Below are positions 1 to 10,422 of a stretch of DNA of 64,000 nt, piece by piece (positions within the stretch are counted from its first letter, which is position 1; each line of letters opens with the position of its first letter). The position numbers and the translations under genes are program-made. Location of the stretch: contig JAMKCH010014190.1 in NCBI GenBank assembly GCA_023653785.1, forward strand, positions 20,364-84,363, written 5' to 3'. The stretch comes from Ophioderma brevispina (Eukaryota > Echinodermata > Ophiuroidea > Amphilepidida > Ophiodermatidae). Below the pieces are notes generated by a model. The model did not search any database. It saw nothing but the letters and a program-made list of their open reading frames with translations, and was not told the origin of the DNA.

Positions 1-667
1 ACCGTATGAAATATTGATATGGGTGTAAGGCTGGAACTTTTAACTAGGGTATTTGGTGATAGAGAAGTGCCAAATCGGGTTCTTGGGTTATTATATAGGC
101 AGACAAATTGCCCAAATATAAAGAGCTTTGAGTGAAAAGTGAGCAACATTTTCTAGAAGTAGAGGTTTTGGGGGAAAGATTAAAAAAGCTTTTACTTAGG
201 GACCGACCCATTTTTAGATTAAAATTAACTATTATAGATTTAGAAAATTCAAATCTCTCAGATTTAATTTAATCTAAACATGGTTGGAGTCCACTAACCA
301 CAATCTTTTGGGATGTATTTTAAATCCCCCGTTAACTCACACGTCACTTTTGAAATGGGGACTCCCCGGCCCCTTTCACCCCCTTGGACATGTTTGAGGG
401 TGTAACAAGCCCTTACAGACGGCCACCCGGGCATAGTGTGTTGCATGGGGGATCACGTCGGTAAAGGACGTCAGCCGTTGCAAGGGGAAAATCAAGCCGC
501 AATCGAGTACCCCTCCAAAACGGCTGATTTGCAGGGTTTTTTCTTTTCAACCAAATTTCCCGATTTTTACTCATTTGTTTTTCCAAAAGGGGTACTCCTC
601 TCCCATTTCCCCTATTGGCTAAACATCACGGACTGTCCTTTTCTTCCGACCCCGCTACGCCCCGGAG

Positions 668-894
668 GGGAGTCTTTCGGAGTGACTCTAAATTTCAGGG
701 ATTTAAAAATAGATCCTTAAATTAATCTCAATTTGACTTAACTACAATACTTTAGATTTGAATCAAAGCTAATATGATTTAATGCATCATGCAATCAAGA
801 TTAATTGTTAAATCTTAAATTGATGGTCCATCGTCACACAAGTCTTAATGAAATTTAACTTTTAAATCCCTGAAATTTAGAGTGTTCGAACTCC
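668..894. mobile_element. MITE-like element with about 35-bp terminal inverted repeats
   Basis: ACTCTAAATTTCAGGGATTTAAA near the left end (quoted here as its core AATTTCAGGGATTTAAA) is matched inverted by TTTAAATCCCTGAAATT at the right end, with weaker pairing out to GGAG/CTCC. The interior is AT-rich with no coding signal. Confidence 0.6.
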
Positions 895-1224
895 TTGGCT
901 GGCGACCCATTGGCAGGGAAGATGTTCACACCGCGAATTCAAGACATGTTTGGATAAAACTTGACTTACCTCATTGAGGCATTTAGTGAAGCATACGTCC
1001 TGAAATTTGTTCAGCGAAGAGCAATAAAGGAAAGGCGTTGGATAAGTTGAATGGAAGTTTGCGTCATGTGAATATGATCAAACCATTTAGTGACCCGCTC
1101 CCATTCAAATCAGCTATCGGTTGTCCGCGCTTGGCGAAGCGCCGGCAACCGCTTGTTTATGTGAAATCTATTTGGACAGTACAAAGGTTTATAGTTTTAT
1201 GTTTGATGATGCTGTAATGATTAT

Positions 1225-2190
1225 TGATAGGGAAATCTAGCTAGTGATGTAGTTATATACTTGTCACTGGAAGGACTCCCGGGCCAGTAGCCATTAGTCA
1301 GGAGCTATGATAGTTATAACGAGCTAGTTTTTGATCTCCTATAATTTAGAATTCGTGTAGTACACAGTGCCAGGATATAATATATTTTATGTCACCTGAG
1401 CTTGATAGCTGAACTGTCAGCTGTCGTCCTTTTAAGCCAAAGAGCTCAGTTTTTGAATCAAAAGGGATTGCCAGTTTTGTGGCGGCAGACGGATGGTGGT
1501 AGAATACCTGGATTGTACTTGGGCAGAATATTAGTGGTGTTCGTCGAGGGAACCCCATCCTCTCTTCAACTGCTGGACAAAATTATCTTCAGACAGAGAA
1601 GATTCCCATGGAGTCTTGTTACCTCCGTAAATCATTTGGATATTTCCGCTATGGGGACATACCAACATTGAACTGCAATGCTTCTTTCAACTCTGGACAC
1701 TATAGGACTGAAATCTTAAAGGGGATGTCCTATTTAAGTATGTAAAGTTGTCATCTTGATAGAATGGCCTTCACGGCAAAAACTCCAACCCTCTGTAAAG
1801 TTTCTCGCCGTAATTTTCACTCCGTTGATGTTGAGAGCTAGGAACGTGATTTTGTGAGCCCATAAGTAAACTGTGGTAAAATTAATATTTGGTTGACCAA
1901 AATGGGTCATTTTACTCATACTTCGCAACATCTCTAGCCCTGATTTCACAGGGTAAATGAAAAAATAGTCGCTTTCTTCTGATACCAAAAGTTCGAGACA
2001 ACGTCCTGTTAAAAATCTGGGGTTCTTGGGGCGAGGCTATTAGCGATCGTGTCATGGGGGACCTTTAAGTATCTTAGTTTATAAATCGTAAGTTGGTTAT
2101 GGTAATTTGTTTGGACATGACAAATTGTCTTGAACCAATCTGATTAAGATCATTAACTCTGGTGTGTTATACAGGTGAGGTATCACAAAG
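1225..2190. repeat. Dispersed repeat, copy 1, split by a TTAA MITE
   Basis: Parts 1225-1714 and 2070-2190 align with 35375-35990. Shared blocks include GTTATATACTTGTCACTGGA, TTGATAGCTGAACTGT, CCTGGATTGTA, CGTCGAGGGAA and CATTGAACTGCAA. Copies differ by substitutions and many indels. Short open frames exist but do not agree between copies, so I do not call a gene. It could be an old transposon or a decayed retrocopy. Confidence 0.65.
1715..2069. mobile_element. TTAA-flanked MITE, family A, copy 1
   Basis: Begins TTAAAGGGGATG and ends GGGGACCTTTAA, so TTAA sits at both ends as in piggyBac-type insertions. The interior matches 58090-58433 throughout, with shared blocks GAACGTGATTTTGT and CGAGGCTATTAGCGATCG. 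It interrupts the dispersed repeat at 1225-2190, whose second copy at 35 kb lacks it. Confidence 0.75.
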
Positions 2191-2499
2191 ATTTACAAAC
2201 CACTCGATTTCAGAAAATCTAAATATTTAACAAGTTTTTGAATTGTTTTTTTAACTGAAAACAATAGCTCATTTATATCCACTATCATTGTAAACACAAA
2301 TGCTAACATTTACCTTTTCTGATATTGCAGATGTGGTCAATTAACGGAAAGGCGCCAAAAACCATATGGACCACGGTTTTACACTTCTTCACCTTTGCAC
2401 TGGCAAGCACAGCAAAAAGCCATTGATTTACTGTTTACTTTTAGACTGTACTTTTTTAAGCATTTAGTTTTGTATTTTGTTCTAAAGTAACCATTACCT

Positions 2500-2777
2500 A
2501 CAATCTTAGTCAAAAGTGTTGGAACTCTTTTATTGGGCCTAACTTCAGGATTGCCCCCTCTCTCCCCCCGTCATTTGAATCCGAACTGTTGTTCTTGCCA
2601 CCCCTACAAGAACCCAACATTGATGGTGGGGATATAGGGAGGGGTGCATGGATAGAGAAAGCTCCAAGCCACCTAACCCAAGTTGAGATGAGTGCCTATA
2701 TCTTCTGTAAGAGAAATACGGCAAAATAAATCGGGGCAAAGAGCAGTCGTTTCCAAACACATTTTGGCTAAGCTTGT
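2500..2777. mobile_element. Tc1/mariner-type MITE, copy 1
   Basis: Ends are inverted repeats (CAATCTTAGTCAAAAGTG and ATTTTGGCTAAGCTTG). The whole 278 bp aligns with 11870-12143, including CAAGAACCCAACATTGAT and GGGAGGGGTGCATGGATAGA. TA precedes the left end. It is non-coding. Confidence 0.75.
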
Positions 2778-3184
2778 GTCTTGCAAAGTGAAAAAAAAAT
2801 CATATTAATTTTTACATTTGTCCTCATAACTTCTAATTATGCAGCTATTGCAACGGAAATTTTTCAGGTGCAAATTAAATAACATATTGGCTACGTCATT
2901 GCATGGAATAATGAAATTCAGCGGTCAACTTAGGGAGTGAGTGGTCAATAAAAATGTATTCGTAGCATATTTGAGCTCAAAATCGTCCATTAGACAAGCA
3001 AAGCTCTGATAATGGGTGTGTATACTAAATTGAAATATAATAGTAAAAGCATAATCAATAAACCTCAATGATGTGACAGGAGCAATGTATTATTACACGT
3101 GATTACGCGATATAAGACGAAAACTTCAAAACATCATGGCGCACCTTCTGCATTTGGATAAAAGCATAGGCCCATAGGCATGAA
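2778..3184. other. No feature recognised
   Basis: AT-rich intergenic DNA. I see no exon, repeat copy or inverted repeat here. Confidence 0.5.
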
Positions 3185-3211
3185 TTAAGCTGTAGTGGAG
3201 TTAGGTGGAGA

Positions 3212-3395
3212 GATGATGATGATTATGATGATGATGTGATGATGATGATGATTGATGATGATGATGTGATGATGATGTGATGATGATGTTGATGATGATG
3301 GGCATGATGATGACGATGACGATGTGTAATGATGATGAAGATGAGATGTGATGATTGATGACTGATGACGATGATGATGGTGAGATGATGATGAC

Positions 3396-3438
<43 letters not shown>

Positions 3439-3480
3439 TGAATGATGATGAAGATGGTAATGATATGATAATGATGGTGA
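3212..3480. repeat. ATG/ATC trinucleotide microsatellite
   Basis: Imperfect run of GATGAT units with GTGATG and GACGAT interruptions; the purest part is about 3383-3437. It produces artificial His/Ser/Ile-rich open frames on both strands, which should not be annotated as genes. Confidence 0.95.
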
Positions 3481-4235
3481 CGACGATAACTTTGAGGATG
3501 GGGAACAATGGTGTGGCTGTGGTGTGGGGAAGGAAGATGAGGGAAGGGAAAAGACAGTGGCGTAATTCGGTTTTTTATGTAGTTTCTTTGTCTTTCTATA
3601 CTTTTTCTTTTATCCAAAAGATCACAAAGCTTTATTAGGTGCAACACATGGCTGCTTGAACTTGACCTTTTCGCCTGCGAGGTCAAAATGTGGATATTTC
3701 TCTTAAAGGTCCATCAAAATAATATAAAAAACGTCAAGGGGTTCATAATTTAATCAAACAGAAACACCATTTCCGCACCATAAGGACGGGGATTGATAGC
3801 TTAAGTGTTTTAATGTTGGTTTTCATATGTCTTTCTTTTGAATCGGTAACATTCCTGAGATATCTGAGGGGAAAGTGAAGAGGTTCAAAGTCAACTTCAA
3901 ACTGCACATAAATCATAAATTTTTAGGAGGTAACCTTCCTTCGTTGGAATCATGTTCCCTGATTGTCAGTCATTCTTGACACTAATTGTATTGTTGACGA
4001 GATATGTCAAATGTCAACCATAAATAGACACATGCTTTGCATGTCTATAGTTTTTTGGCATTCAATCTTGCATATTTGGTGTTGAAAGACTGCATCAAAT
4101 CGAAGGAAGGGGGATTTATCACAATCTCCAATATATATTATATGAATCTTTAATAATGGTGTTTCACGGCAGAATACCCGGCGAGGTTAGGCACTATGCA
4201 GTTGTTAAGGACGTGAGCAAACGACTTATCTCTGC

Positions 4236-5345
4236 GTGATATCGCCAGGCGGTGTAATTTTTTTGTTTTGTTGTGTTTTTGGTTGTAAAATATATTTGGG
4301 GAGTGTCCACAGAATGGTAACTTCTCCCTTGCCCAGTGATCAACCGTACCAAGAAAAGGAAGGCATCAAAGAGTCAAACCAAATCTTGCGCACTGTCGGC
4401 AGGCATGAAGGAATCAGGTCGCCGAGAGACTTATGTCGCCCCCCGAACACTACGCTATGCAGGCGTGAGGTAAACAAAATGCGAAAGGAGCAAGGGACAT
4501 TTTCTGTTTCGGATTTTTTGATGACGAGTATAGGCGTATCATCGATATCTCAACCGTGCTGTAACAAGAAATCTATATGATATTGGTTTTGATTTTCTTC
4601 ATTCCCGAGAAAAGGGTTTGTTCTTGATACGGAGAGGACTATGTGAAACGATGCGCGATTCAAGAAAGATGAGAAAAAAGTATCCGCCAAACTTTTGGAG
4701 TGATGGAATTGCATTCGACTTGGCAGCCGTTAACTTTCACTTACAAACGAATCCATTACGAACAAGCACGATCCCCTGGCAGCAGAACATGGAGGGAAGA
4801 GAAGAGGGGAAGAGATTCAAGGTTTGTTCAACGCAGCGCCACGGAACCCAAAGAAAAAAAAAAGAAGGACACAGGGGGGCGTTAGTAAAACTTATAGTGC
4901 CCAAAACCTCGGCCAAAGGGGTTATTCTCTGGAAACCAATGAGCAAATGAATGGCCGCTTTTTTGCGCGGTTTATTGAGAACATTTCCCGAAAATGTGTG
5001 AGACCCGAAACAAGATACAACAACATGATTCAAGTGGTGATGCCTCACAAAAACAGTGCTTTGGCCAGTGCAGATATGGGACAGAGTGAAGCTTAATTGC
5101 TTAAGATACCGGCGAAAAGTCCAGACATAAACCCCATTGAAAACATTTTCCATCTTGTTGCAACGGAGTTGAAAGACAAGGCAATTGAGAAGCGAATCCA
5201 GAGGGAAACCTATGAGGAATTTCAAACCAGGATCATTCAAACCATTTATGACATTCCGATTGAAACAATTAACAAGACTATATCATCGATGGACAGACGT
5301 CTACGTCAAATAATTCAGAAACGCGGAGGACGCACCAAATACTAA
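4236..5345 (+). pseudogene. Tc1-like DDE transposase, decayed
   Basis: Transposase of the IS630/Tc1/mariner superfamily read in at least four frame segments. About 4480-4580 (SISQPCCNKKSI) corresponds to the helix-turn-helix end. About 4690-4770 (FWSDGIAFDLAAVNF, then TNP) is the first catalytic region, where the expected Asp of YLDGV is missing. About 4760-4800 in another frame gives APGSRTWR-like residues, and about 4930-4985 gives NEQMNGRFFARFIEN. The final segment 5097-5345 is open and contains SPDINPIENIFHLV and a C-terminal RGGRTKY before TAA. The second catalytic Asp region (about 5035-5075) is also degraded. Missing catalytic residues and several shifts make it inactive. I could not identify its terminal repeats. 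Confidence 0.8.
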
Positions 5346-5749
5346 TTAAACTATTTAGGCGATTGCTTGTATACCACTCAACAATTGAGTCCTTCTCTCT
5401 ACTCAATCAAAGTAAGTGTAACCTGCTTGCATTTATTTTGTTGAGTATTTTTTGCACTGAGTATCTTTAAGTTAGCACTAATCATATATTGGAATTGAGA
5501 GAGCTCAAAATGTTTGAATCAGTGCAGCTTGTAATATTTTTGTACATGTATTCAAAATCACACTGTATTTTATGCAGTTTACTTATACACCAACAACTTG
5601 ATGAAAGTTAAATTAATATTGTAGGTATGTGGAGAAACAAAAAAAAAAAGGTGGAGGAACTATGTGCCTGGTTTTACACTGTATTATTCATCTTACTACG
5701 TGATCTGTTAGTTAATCATGAAAGTAAATTTTATAATGTAGACCTACCT

Positions 5750-5825
5750 AACTGGGATTTGAACTCGTGACGTTATCCTTATGAAGCTCAATGGTTTACC
5801 ACAATACCACGCTACCTTACAGTGG
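5750..5825 (-). repeat. tRNA-derived sequence (SINE head), minus strand
   Basis: On the minus strand an A-box-like GTAGCGTGGTATTGTGGT is followed by a B-box-like GAGTTCAAATCC at the spacing of a tRNA, but there is no clean acceptor stem. Read as a SINE head or tRNA pseudogene, not a functional tRNA. Confidence 0.5.
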
Positions 5826-6915
5826 TTTTAGTGAGAATATTTAATTGTTATACATTATTTTCTTTCAAATCGCTATATTGCGAATCAAAATGAATAAATA
5901 TCATACGAAGAACATGAAAGGACTACTACAATGTGTTTTGGAACTCTATTCTAAATTTAAAGTGAAAACCCGATACTAAATTCCCGCAAAAAAATGAAAT
6001 AAAAAGGATATGCAAATGATTATTTTAAAGCGAAAAGTATTTTAGTTCTTTTTTAATGAAAAGTGAGTAGTGTTTTTCAAATTAGAATGGGTAAAACTAA
6101 TTAAAATTGCTTGTGTCCTTTTGCATTTTACAAGTTCTTGTTAGAACATGGAATTATAATCTTAACTGATTTCCTTCAAAGTCAAGAATTAGAAAACAGC
6201 ATCATTTGTAACATTAGTAATTGTTACTACATTTTTGGGGTTAACAATTCACCTTAAATTAATACATTTATGTTTGTGTTGTTAACATTTCTCAAATGAA
6301 ACGATATTGGTGACAATTTACAGCCTATATTATTTACCTATTTTGGGTACTCTAAAAAATTATGGAAATGATTATTTACGACTAACCATTTGGAGTTATT
6401 AAGCACACTGATCCTTTTATGAGTGTAATAACACGCTTACTTCTGCGAAGAATGATGTATTACTATAAATTACAAATGCAAAAACAATATTAATCAAAGG
6501 ACAATGAACAGTCGAAAAAAACATGAAGGCGTCTTTATACATGAAAAAAATAATTCAGGTATAGCTCTACAAGTATCGAGGAAAACAGTTTGTAAACAAC
6601 CCATCGTTACACGTGAAGTGTTCTTTTTTCCACATTTTCAAAATTGCACTTTTTTTTTTTTTAATTGTGTATTTTTAATTATGAATATGTAATAAAAATG
6701 GATATTGCCCGTTTAAAAAGTGTTCTTTAATTAAAAACAACACGACATACCATGATAAACCATATGAAAAAGATCATGACTCCTGTTAGTATCTATTGTT
6801 AATAAGGTGTACCGTGAGATTGTCATTGATTTACGTGTGTATATTTTGGTGTACCGTTCGTCGATTCATTGATTTAAACCTATTTTAGGTTTGAAACGAA
6901 GAATCAGTATGTGGA

Positions 6916-6985
6916 AAGCAGTTTGGCTTAGCGGCAAAGATCTCGCCTTACAAGTAGGAGGTACTCGGTTCGAATCCAGGTAGTG
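6916..6985 (+). repeat. tRNA-derived sequence (SINE head)
   Basis: A-box-like TGGCTTAGCGG and a perfect B box GGTTCGAATCC are about 40 bases apart. The anticodon loop lacks the conserved U33 and the acceptor stem is poor, so it is a SINE head or tRNA pseudogene. Its middle (CGCCTT...AGGAGGT.CT) is like that at 44150-44200. Confidence 0.55.
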
Positions 6986-7423
6986 CAGTTTGAATTTCGT
7001 TTCTTTTTGGTCACTTTTTAGTTTTGTGTAAAAAGTTTGTTCAATCCAAAAGTGGCGAGTTGTTTAATGGCTGGGTGTTGTTTCTTTACTTGTGCATCAA
7101 ATGTTTTCCAAAATGCATTGTTTACATGTAGGTGTTTCAAGAAAAATATAAATCAATTTGAAATTTTTTAGTTTTTATATCTTTTTTGGGTTTGTTTTTA
7201 TGTTTTTACTTTTTAGTTTCTATTTCCAATAAATACGAATGAGGCCTCTACTGAAAATCATAGACATTGAATTAATGGTTTTCGTTTTTTTCTTTTTGGT
7301 GATCTATTTAAACCCTGGTAAATGAAAAAGACCAAAAGAAGGAACGAGAGAAATGAAAGAATGAAAAAAGTAAAGGACGGAGAAGGAAAAATAGTTTCCT
7401 TTTCGAAAGATGGAGTAACACTT

Positions 7424-7455
7424 TTTTCTTTCTTTCTTTCTTTCTTTCTTTTTTC
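7424..7455. repeat. (CTTT)n microsatellite
   Basis: About seven CTTT units in T-rich DNA. Confidence 0.9.
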
Positions 7456-7900
7456 TGTGTTGTTTCTTTGTTAATTCTTTGTTATTTAAAACAATGGCTT
7501 ATTTATGTGAATTGTTTCCCTTCATTTTTCCACTTAAAAGTATAATTTTCTTTGAAACAGATTGATATACACATTAAATGAGGGTTATATCAACAGAACG
7601 TATCATTTTTAAGAATTAACGCACATTTCTGCAATGGCTTAAAATTGCAGGGTAAAGGTGTACGAATAAACAGAATGGTTAGGCGGAAGTCTTTGTGTGA
7701 GGCTATTATTGATCTTTTGAGAACATCTCCAGAAATATTTCGAATGCCTACTATTTTAAATATGTTTGATCAAAATTGGGGCTTTAGTATACACCAAAAA
7801 TTCTATATTTGAATAAGTAAAGGGAGGGTTGAACCGAGTATTTTGCACCTGCAGTCACCATAACAATTGAATGTTATATTCCTCCTTTATAACCTGACGA

Positions 7901-8206
7901 TCAGAGGAGGCGTGGAACATTATGCAGTATGAGCTGGGCAAAGCATGATGAGCAGGGAGAGATGTCTCGTTGGGCGTCAGCCGGAATTTGGTGAAATAAC
8001 GTGAAGTGTCTCCACCTCACAGACATCATCTCAGTCTCCCTCTCATCTACCACACCCCCTCTGATCATCATGATCTGGTGGCTGGAAGTGCAAAATACCG
8101 GCGTATCTTTGGTTAGCAAGATATCCCTTTCATAATGGGATTTTGGGGCCGGTAAGTGTACGGGTTCTCCTTCCAATAGCAACAGAAAATCATTCCAGGC
8201 GATTAT
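7901..8206 (-). CDS. Exon 3 of Rep-like gene: SF3 helicase C-terminal part
   Basis: The exon follows a good acceptor with a pyrimidine tract (TTTCTTTCAG ending at 8207) and runs in phase 0 to a TGA at 7903-7901. It carries motif C (DTPVFCTSS), then DERETEMM and VRWRHF, which I read as the sensor/arginine-finger region that completes an SF3 ATPase. A CxxC (SPCSSCF) near the end may bind metal. The open frame is intact over its full length. Confidence 0.8.
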   Translation of the reverse strand: MIAWNDFLLLLEGEPVHLPAPKSHYERDILLTKDTPVFCTSSHQIMMIRGGVVDERETEMMSVRWRHFTLFHQIPADAQRDISPCSSCFAQLILHNVPRLL

Positions 8207-9841
8207 CTGAAAGAAATTAATGTATAAAAAATGTTAATTTCGTGCACAATGTCATATGATAACATGTATTGTAACAGGGATTGTTGAGTCAGTTTGTTTA
8301 ACATACGTGTTTTGATGGTTGTTTCCCTAAGGTGACCCACTTATTTCCGACGCACTTATGAATTCGGAAACTTTAACGGAATAAGCCACACGGTTTATGT
8401 GGTTTATTCCGTTAAGGTTTCCGAATTCATAAGTGTGTCAGAAAGAAGTGGGACACCTTAGGGAAACACCCTGTTTTGATGATGACCATAAAATATGATC
8501 TAAACGTGATCTCTCAACGGGATATAAATATTAAGGATTCTAGAAGCTTCTAAAACAGTCGGCCAATCGCACAACAATACTGCCAATACCTTTGCATATC
8601 AGTATTTACACTCTTTGAACTTATGTAATGAGGGTTACCTGTTGACTCCACCTAAAATCATTGAGCAGAATTACTTCCGCATCTTCAGCCCCCACCCAAG
8701 CAAATGATGAGGTAGCTGGGTTGTTGAATACATGAAAGATCTTGCTCAGTGGAGCAAGAAGAAAAGACTTTCCGCAGTTTGCGGGACCTGTCAGCATGAT
8801 GTTGCGGTATTTCCCTCTTCCCTGTTGTAGAAGGTCGTAAACTGCTCTGGCAAACACTTCTTTGGGGATAAAGTTGTTGTTCAAGATCTCAACCGCCTGG
8901 TCGTACCAACTTGGAAAGCCTTCACTGGTATCACACACACACTCTTCTTCCAGTGCCCCTCCAAAATAGTAAGCCGACGAAGCCGGGATCTTTGTAGAGC
9001 TTCTGGTGCCGTCTCCACTTCCCATGATGCATTAATAAGTTCTTCAACTTTCTTTCGACCTTTTATATAAACGGGGAACATACAAAAATGATAGGTGGGT
9101 TAGGGTAGGATAGGGTAGGTTTGGGTATGGCAGTGTAGGTTGGGGATAGGATAGGGAGGGATAAATGCAGGATAGACATTTGGGGAAGGTTTGCTTCACT
9201 AAGGACCACATGTGTTTAGAAAAGTATAATCGGGTGGATTTGAACTAACCTTTATTGATGATAAACTCATATAGGTCATCCTTGCCTTCATCTCTTTGGA
9301 TCTTGGCAAGGGCCATCAACTCCAATGGCCGCTTTATGCCTTTGGAAGTAACTATGACTGACACATCATATGGCGTCAGTCGCTTTCGCTTTCGCTCCTT
9401 GGGCGGAGCTTCATTTGACGCGTGCGTGCGCGCCTGACTGGCAGCCATCGTGCGAGGTGGCCCGTTGCTCAGGTCTGGATGGCCCTCGGACAGAACATGT
9501 TGGTCATCCTCTTTGGTGACATAAGAGAAGGCACTGTAGTAATTGCTGTGGTGATCGCTGAAATTCACTTTGATGTGATGTTGGCTCTCTAGGAAGTTTC
9601 GAACGGAAAGCCATCGTTGTTGGCGATCCAACTTTACAGCAAGATGATAATGGACCCCCCTCCCATCTTCGTGTCGCTCTTTTCCGCAGACCCAATGCAG
9701 AGGCGTGGCTGGTGTTTCAGAACTAAACGCGCTTATTACAATTTCGCCAAATCTTTCTCGGGTTGGCACTCTTTCTAAGTCAGCCTGGCTATATGTTACC
9801 AGGTAGACAGAGCGCACAGATCGGGCATGTAGTTGCGACAT
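7901..9841 (-). CDS. Rep-like HUH endonuclease - superfamily 3 helicase, three exons, one frameshift
   Basis: Three exons on the minus strand: 9841-9250, 9059-8639 and 8206-7901, joined by GT-AG introns in phase 1 and phase 0. The start is the ATG at 9841; the codon two triplets upstream is TTG. The exon lengths plus one missing base in exon 2 give exactly 440 codons including the stop. Residues about 13-19 (YLVTYSQ) fit HUH motif I, HYH at about 64-66 is the metal-binding HUH motif, and YVTK at about 107-110 is the catalytic Tyr/Lys motif. A basic KERKRKR near residue 150 could be a nuclear signal. The helicase has Walker A GPANCGKS (about 288), Walker B VILLNDF, motif C PVFCTS and an arginine-finger-like VRWRHF. 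By family this nicks ssDNA and unwinds it as a hexamer, as in CRESS-DNA virus Reps and parvovirus NS1. Introns argue for a long-resident host or transposon gene rather than a recent viral insertion. From memory, similar uncharacterised predicted proteins occur in other marine invertebrates. Confidence 0.85.
8318..8471. mobile_element. 154-bp foldback MITE with 10-bp target duplication, in intron 2 of the Rep-like gene
   Basis: Nearly the whole element is one hairpin: the left arm starting GTTTCCCTAAGGTG pairs with the right arm ending CACCTTAGGGAAAC, and both arms contain TTATGAATTCGG and AACGGAATAA. It is flanked on both sides by TGTTTTGATG (8308-8317 and 8472-8481), a 10-bp duplication that fits Mutator-like insertion. 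The arm motif resembles the repeated unit at about 20593 and 61912 (TATGAATT..GG..CCTCAA..GAATAAAC). Confidence 0.85.
8639..9059 (-). CDS. Exon 2 of Rep-like gene: SF3 helicase Walker A and B, frameshifted
   Basis: The acceptor TATAAAAG ends at 9060 and the donor CAACAG|GTAACC ends the exon at 8639. The first third reads in one frame and the rest, including Walker A and Walker B, reads in another. The switch lies at about 8954-8962, where the plus strand has a run of four C. One missing base there explains the whole shift and makes the total coding length a multiple of three. No other stop is present in the joined reading. This may be a homopolymer sequencing error rather than a mutation. Confidence 0.8.
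9097..9125 (+). other. G-quadruplex-capable tract in intron 1 of the Rep-like gene
   Basis: The plus strand has four GGG runs separated by 3, 7 and 7 bases, with telomere-like TTAGGG spacing, and G-rich sequence continues to about 9190. The pattern meets the usual G4 folding rule. It lies on the strand opposite the gene's mRNA. Confidence 0.5.
9250..9841 (-). CDS. Exon 1 of Rep-like gene: HUH endonuclease domain
   Basis: Uninterrupted exon encoding the whole N-terminal nickase domain. The motif order (YLVTYSQ, then a Glu and HYH, then YVTK) and spacing match rolling-circle Reps, and no catalytic residue is missing. It ends at AAAG|GTTAGT; reading on hits a stop at once (9245), which supports splicing here. 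The last third, after the catalytic Tyr, is low in complexity and strongly basic, a likely linker. Without the donor site this would be read as a short truncated protein. Confidence 0.85.
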
Positions 9842-10183
9842 AGTCAAACCAGAATGTGAAATGTGGATTCAAGATGTCATCACTAGCATTAATACACACT
9901 TTTCACCTTTTTAAATACATGACATAATTCCATTCTGTTAATTCAAATGAATATTAATCAAGCCCTATTTAGTTACCACTGTTGTCTGAATAGATTCAAT
10001 TTACATGAGCGAATATTGAGTGAAATAAACTAAGAGCTTTTAGCGTTTCCTACTTAAAGATATTGAATCAGATAGCTACTTAATTTGCATAAACACAAAC
10101 ACAATCCTTAAAGCGTTATCCACTTCCTTACGTCTTGTGCTCAAGGTGTAAATCTTCACTAAAACGAAGCAATTCCTTTCGAG

Positions 10184-10321
10184 ATAGACGTTTCATAGAG
10201 AAGTCCCATGGATGCAAATGAGGTATTGTCATTCATTCCGTCAAGCGCTACTGCACAACGTCATACAGGGCATGACGGAATGCCTGATTTGCATCCATGG
10301 GACTTCTATATGACACGTCTA
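10184..10321. mobile_element. Foldback MITE, family C, copy 1
   Basis: Arms TAGACGTTTCATAGAGAAGT and ACTTCTATATGACACGTCTA pair. Both continue through CCCATGGATGCAAAT and ATTTGCATCCATGGG to inner ATTCCGTCA / TGACGGAAT. The second copy is at 19392-19545. Confidence 0.8.
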
Positions 10322-10364
10322 CCCATTTCAGACCATCACACTCAAATCCAATCCTATAATCAGC

Positions 10365-10389
10365 GTGTGTGTGTGTGTGTGTGTGTGAG

Positions 10390-10421
<32 letters not shown>

Positions 10422-10422
10422 T
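10365..10422. repeat. (GT)n(GA)n microsatellite
   Basis: GT repeat running into a short GA repeat, immediately downstream of the foldback element. Confidence 0.9.

Larger units (their letters stand above)
5346..7900. other. AT-rich intergenic region with two tRNA-like heads and a CTTT microsatellite
   Basis: No coding exon is recognisable. The region contains the minus tRNA-like sequence at 5750-5825, the plus one at 6916-6985, and a (CTTT)n run at 7424-7455. The two tRNA-like sequences are about 1.1 kb apart in opposite orientation. Confidence 0.6.

Noticed and set aside
190..305. Possible MITE with TTAGGGACCGACCCA / TGGTTGGAGTCCACTAA ends
   Set aside because: Pairing is weak, though it faintly resembles the ends of the 10646-10831 element; not enough to call.
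436..720. 94-codon plus-strand frame in a GC-richer patch
   Set aside because: No domain and it runs into the left end of a MITE-like element.
3185..3686. Long His/Ser/Ile-rich open frames on the minus strand
   Set aside because: They are translations of an ATG trinucleotide microsatellite.
6916..6985. Functional tRNA gene
   Set aside because: Internal promoter boxes are present but the acceptor stem and the U33 position are wrong; the same applies to 5750-5825, 40080-40175 and 44140-44205.
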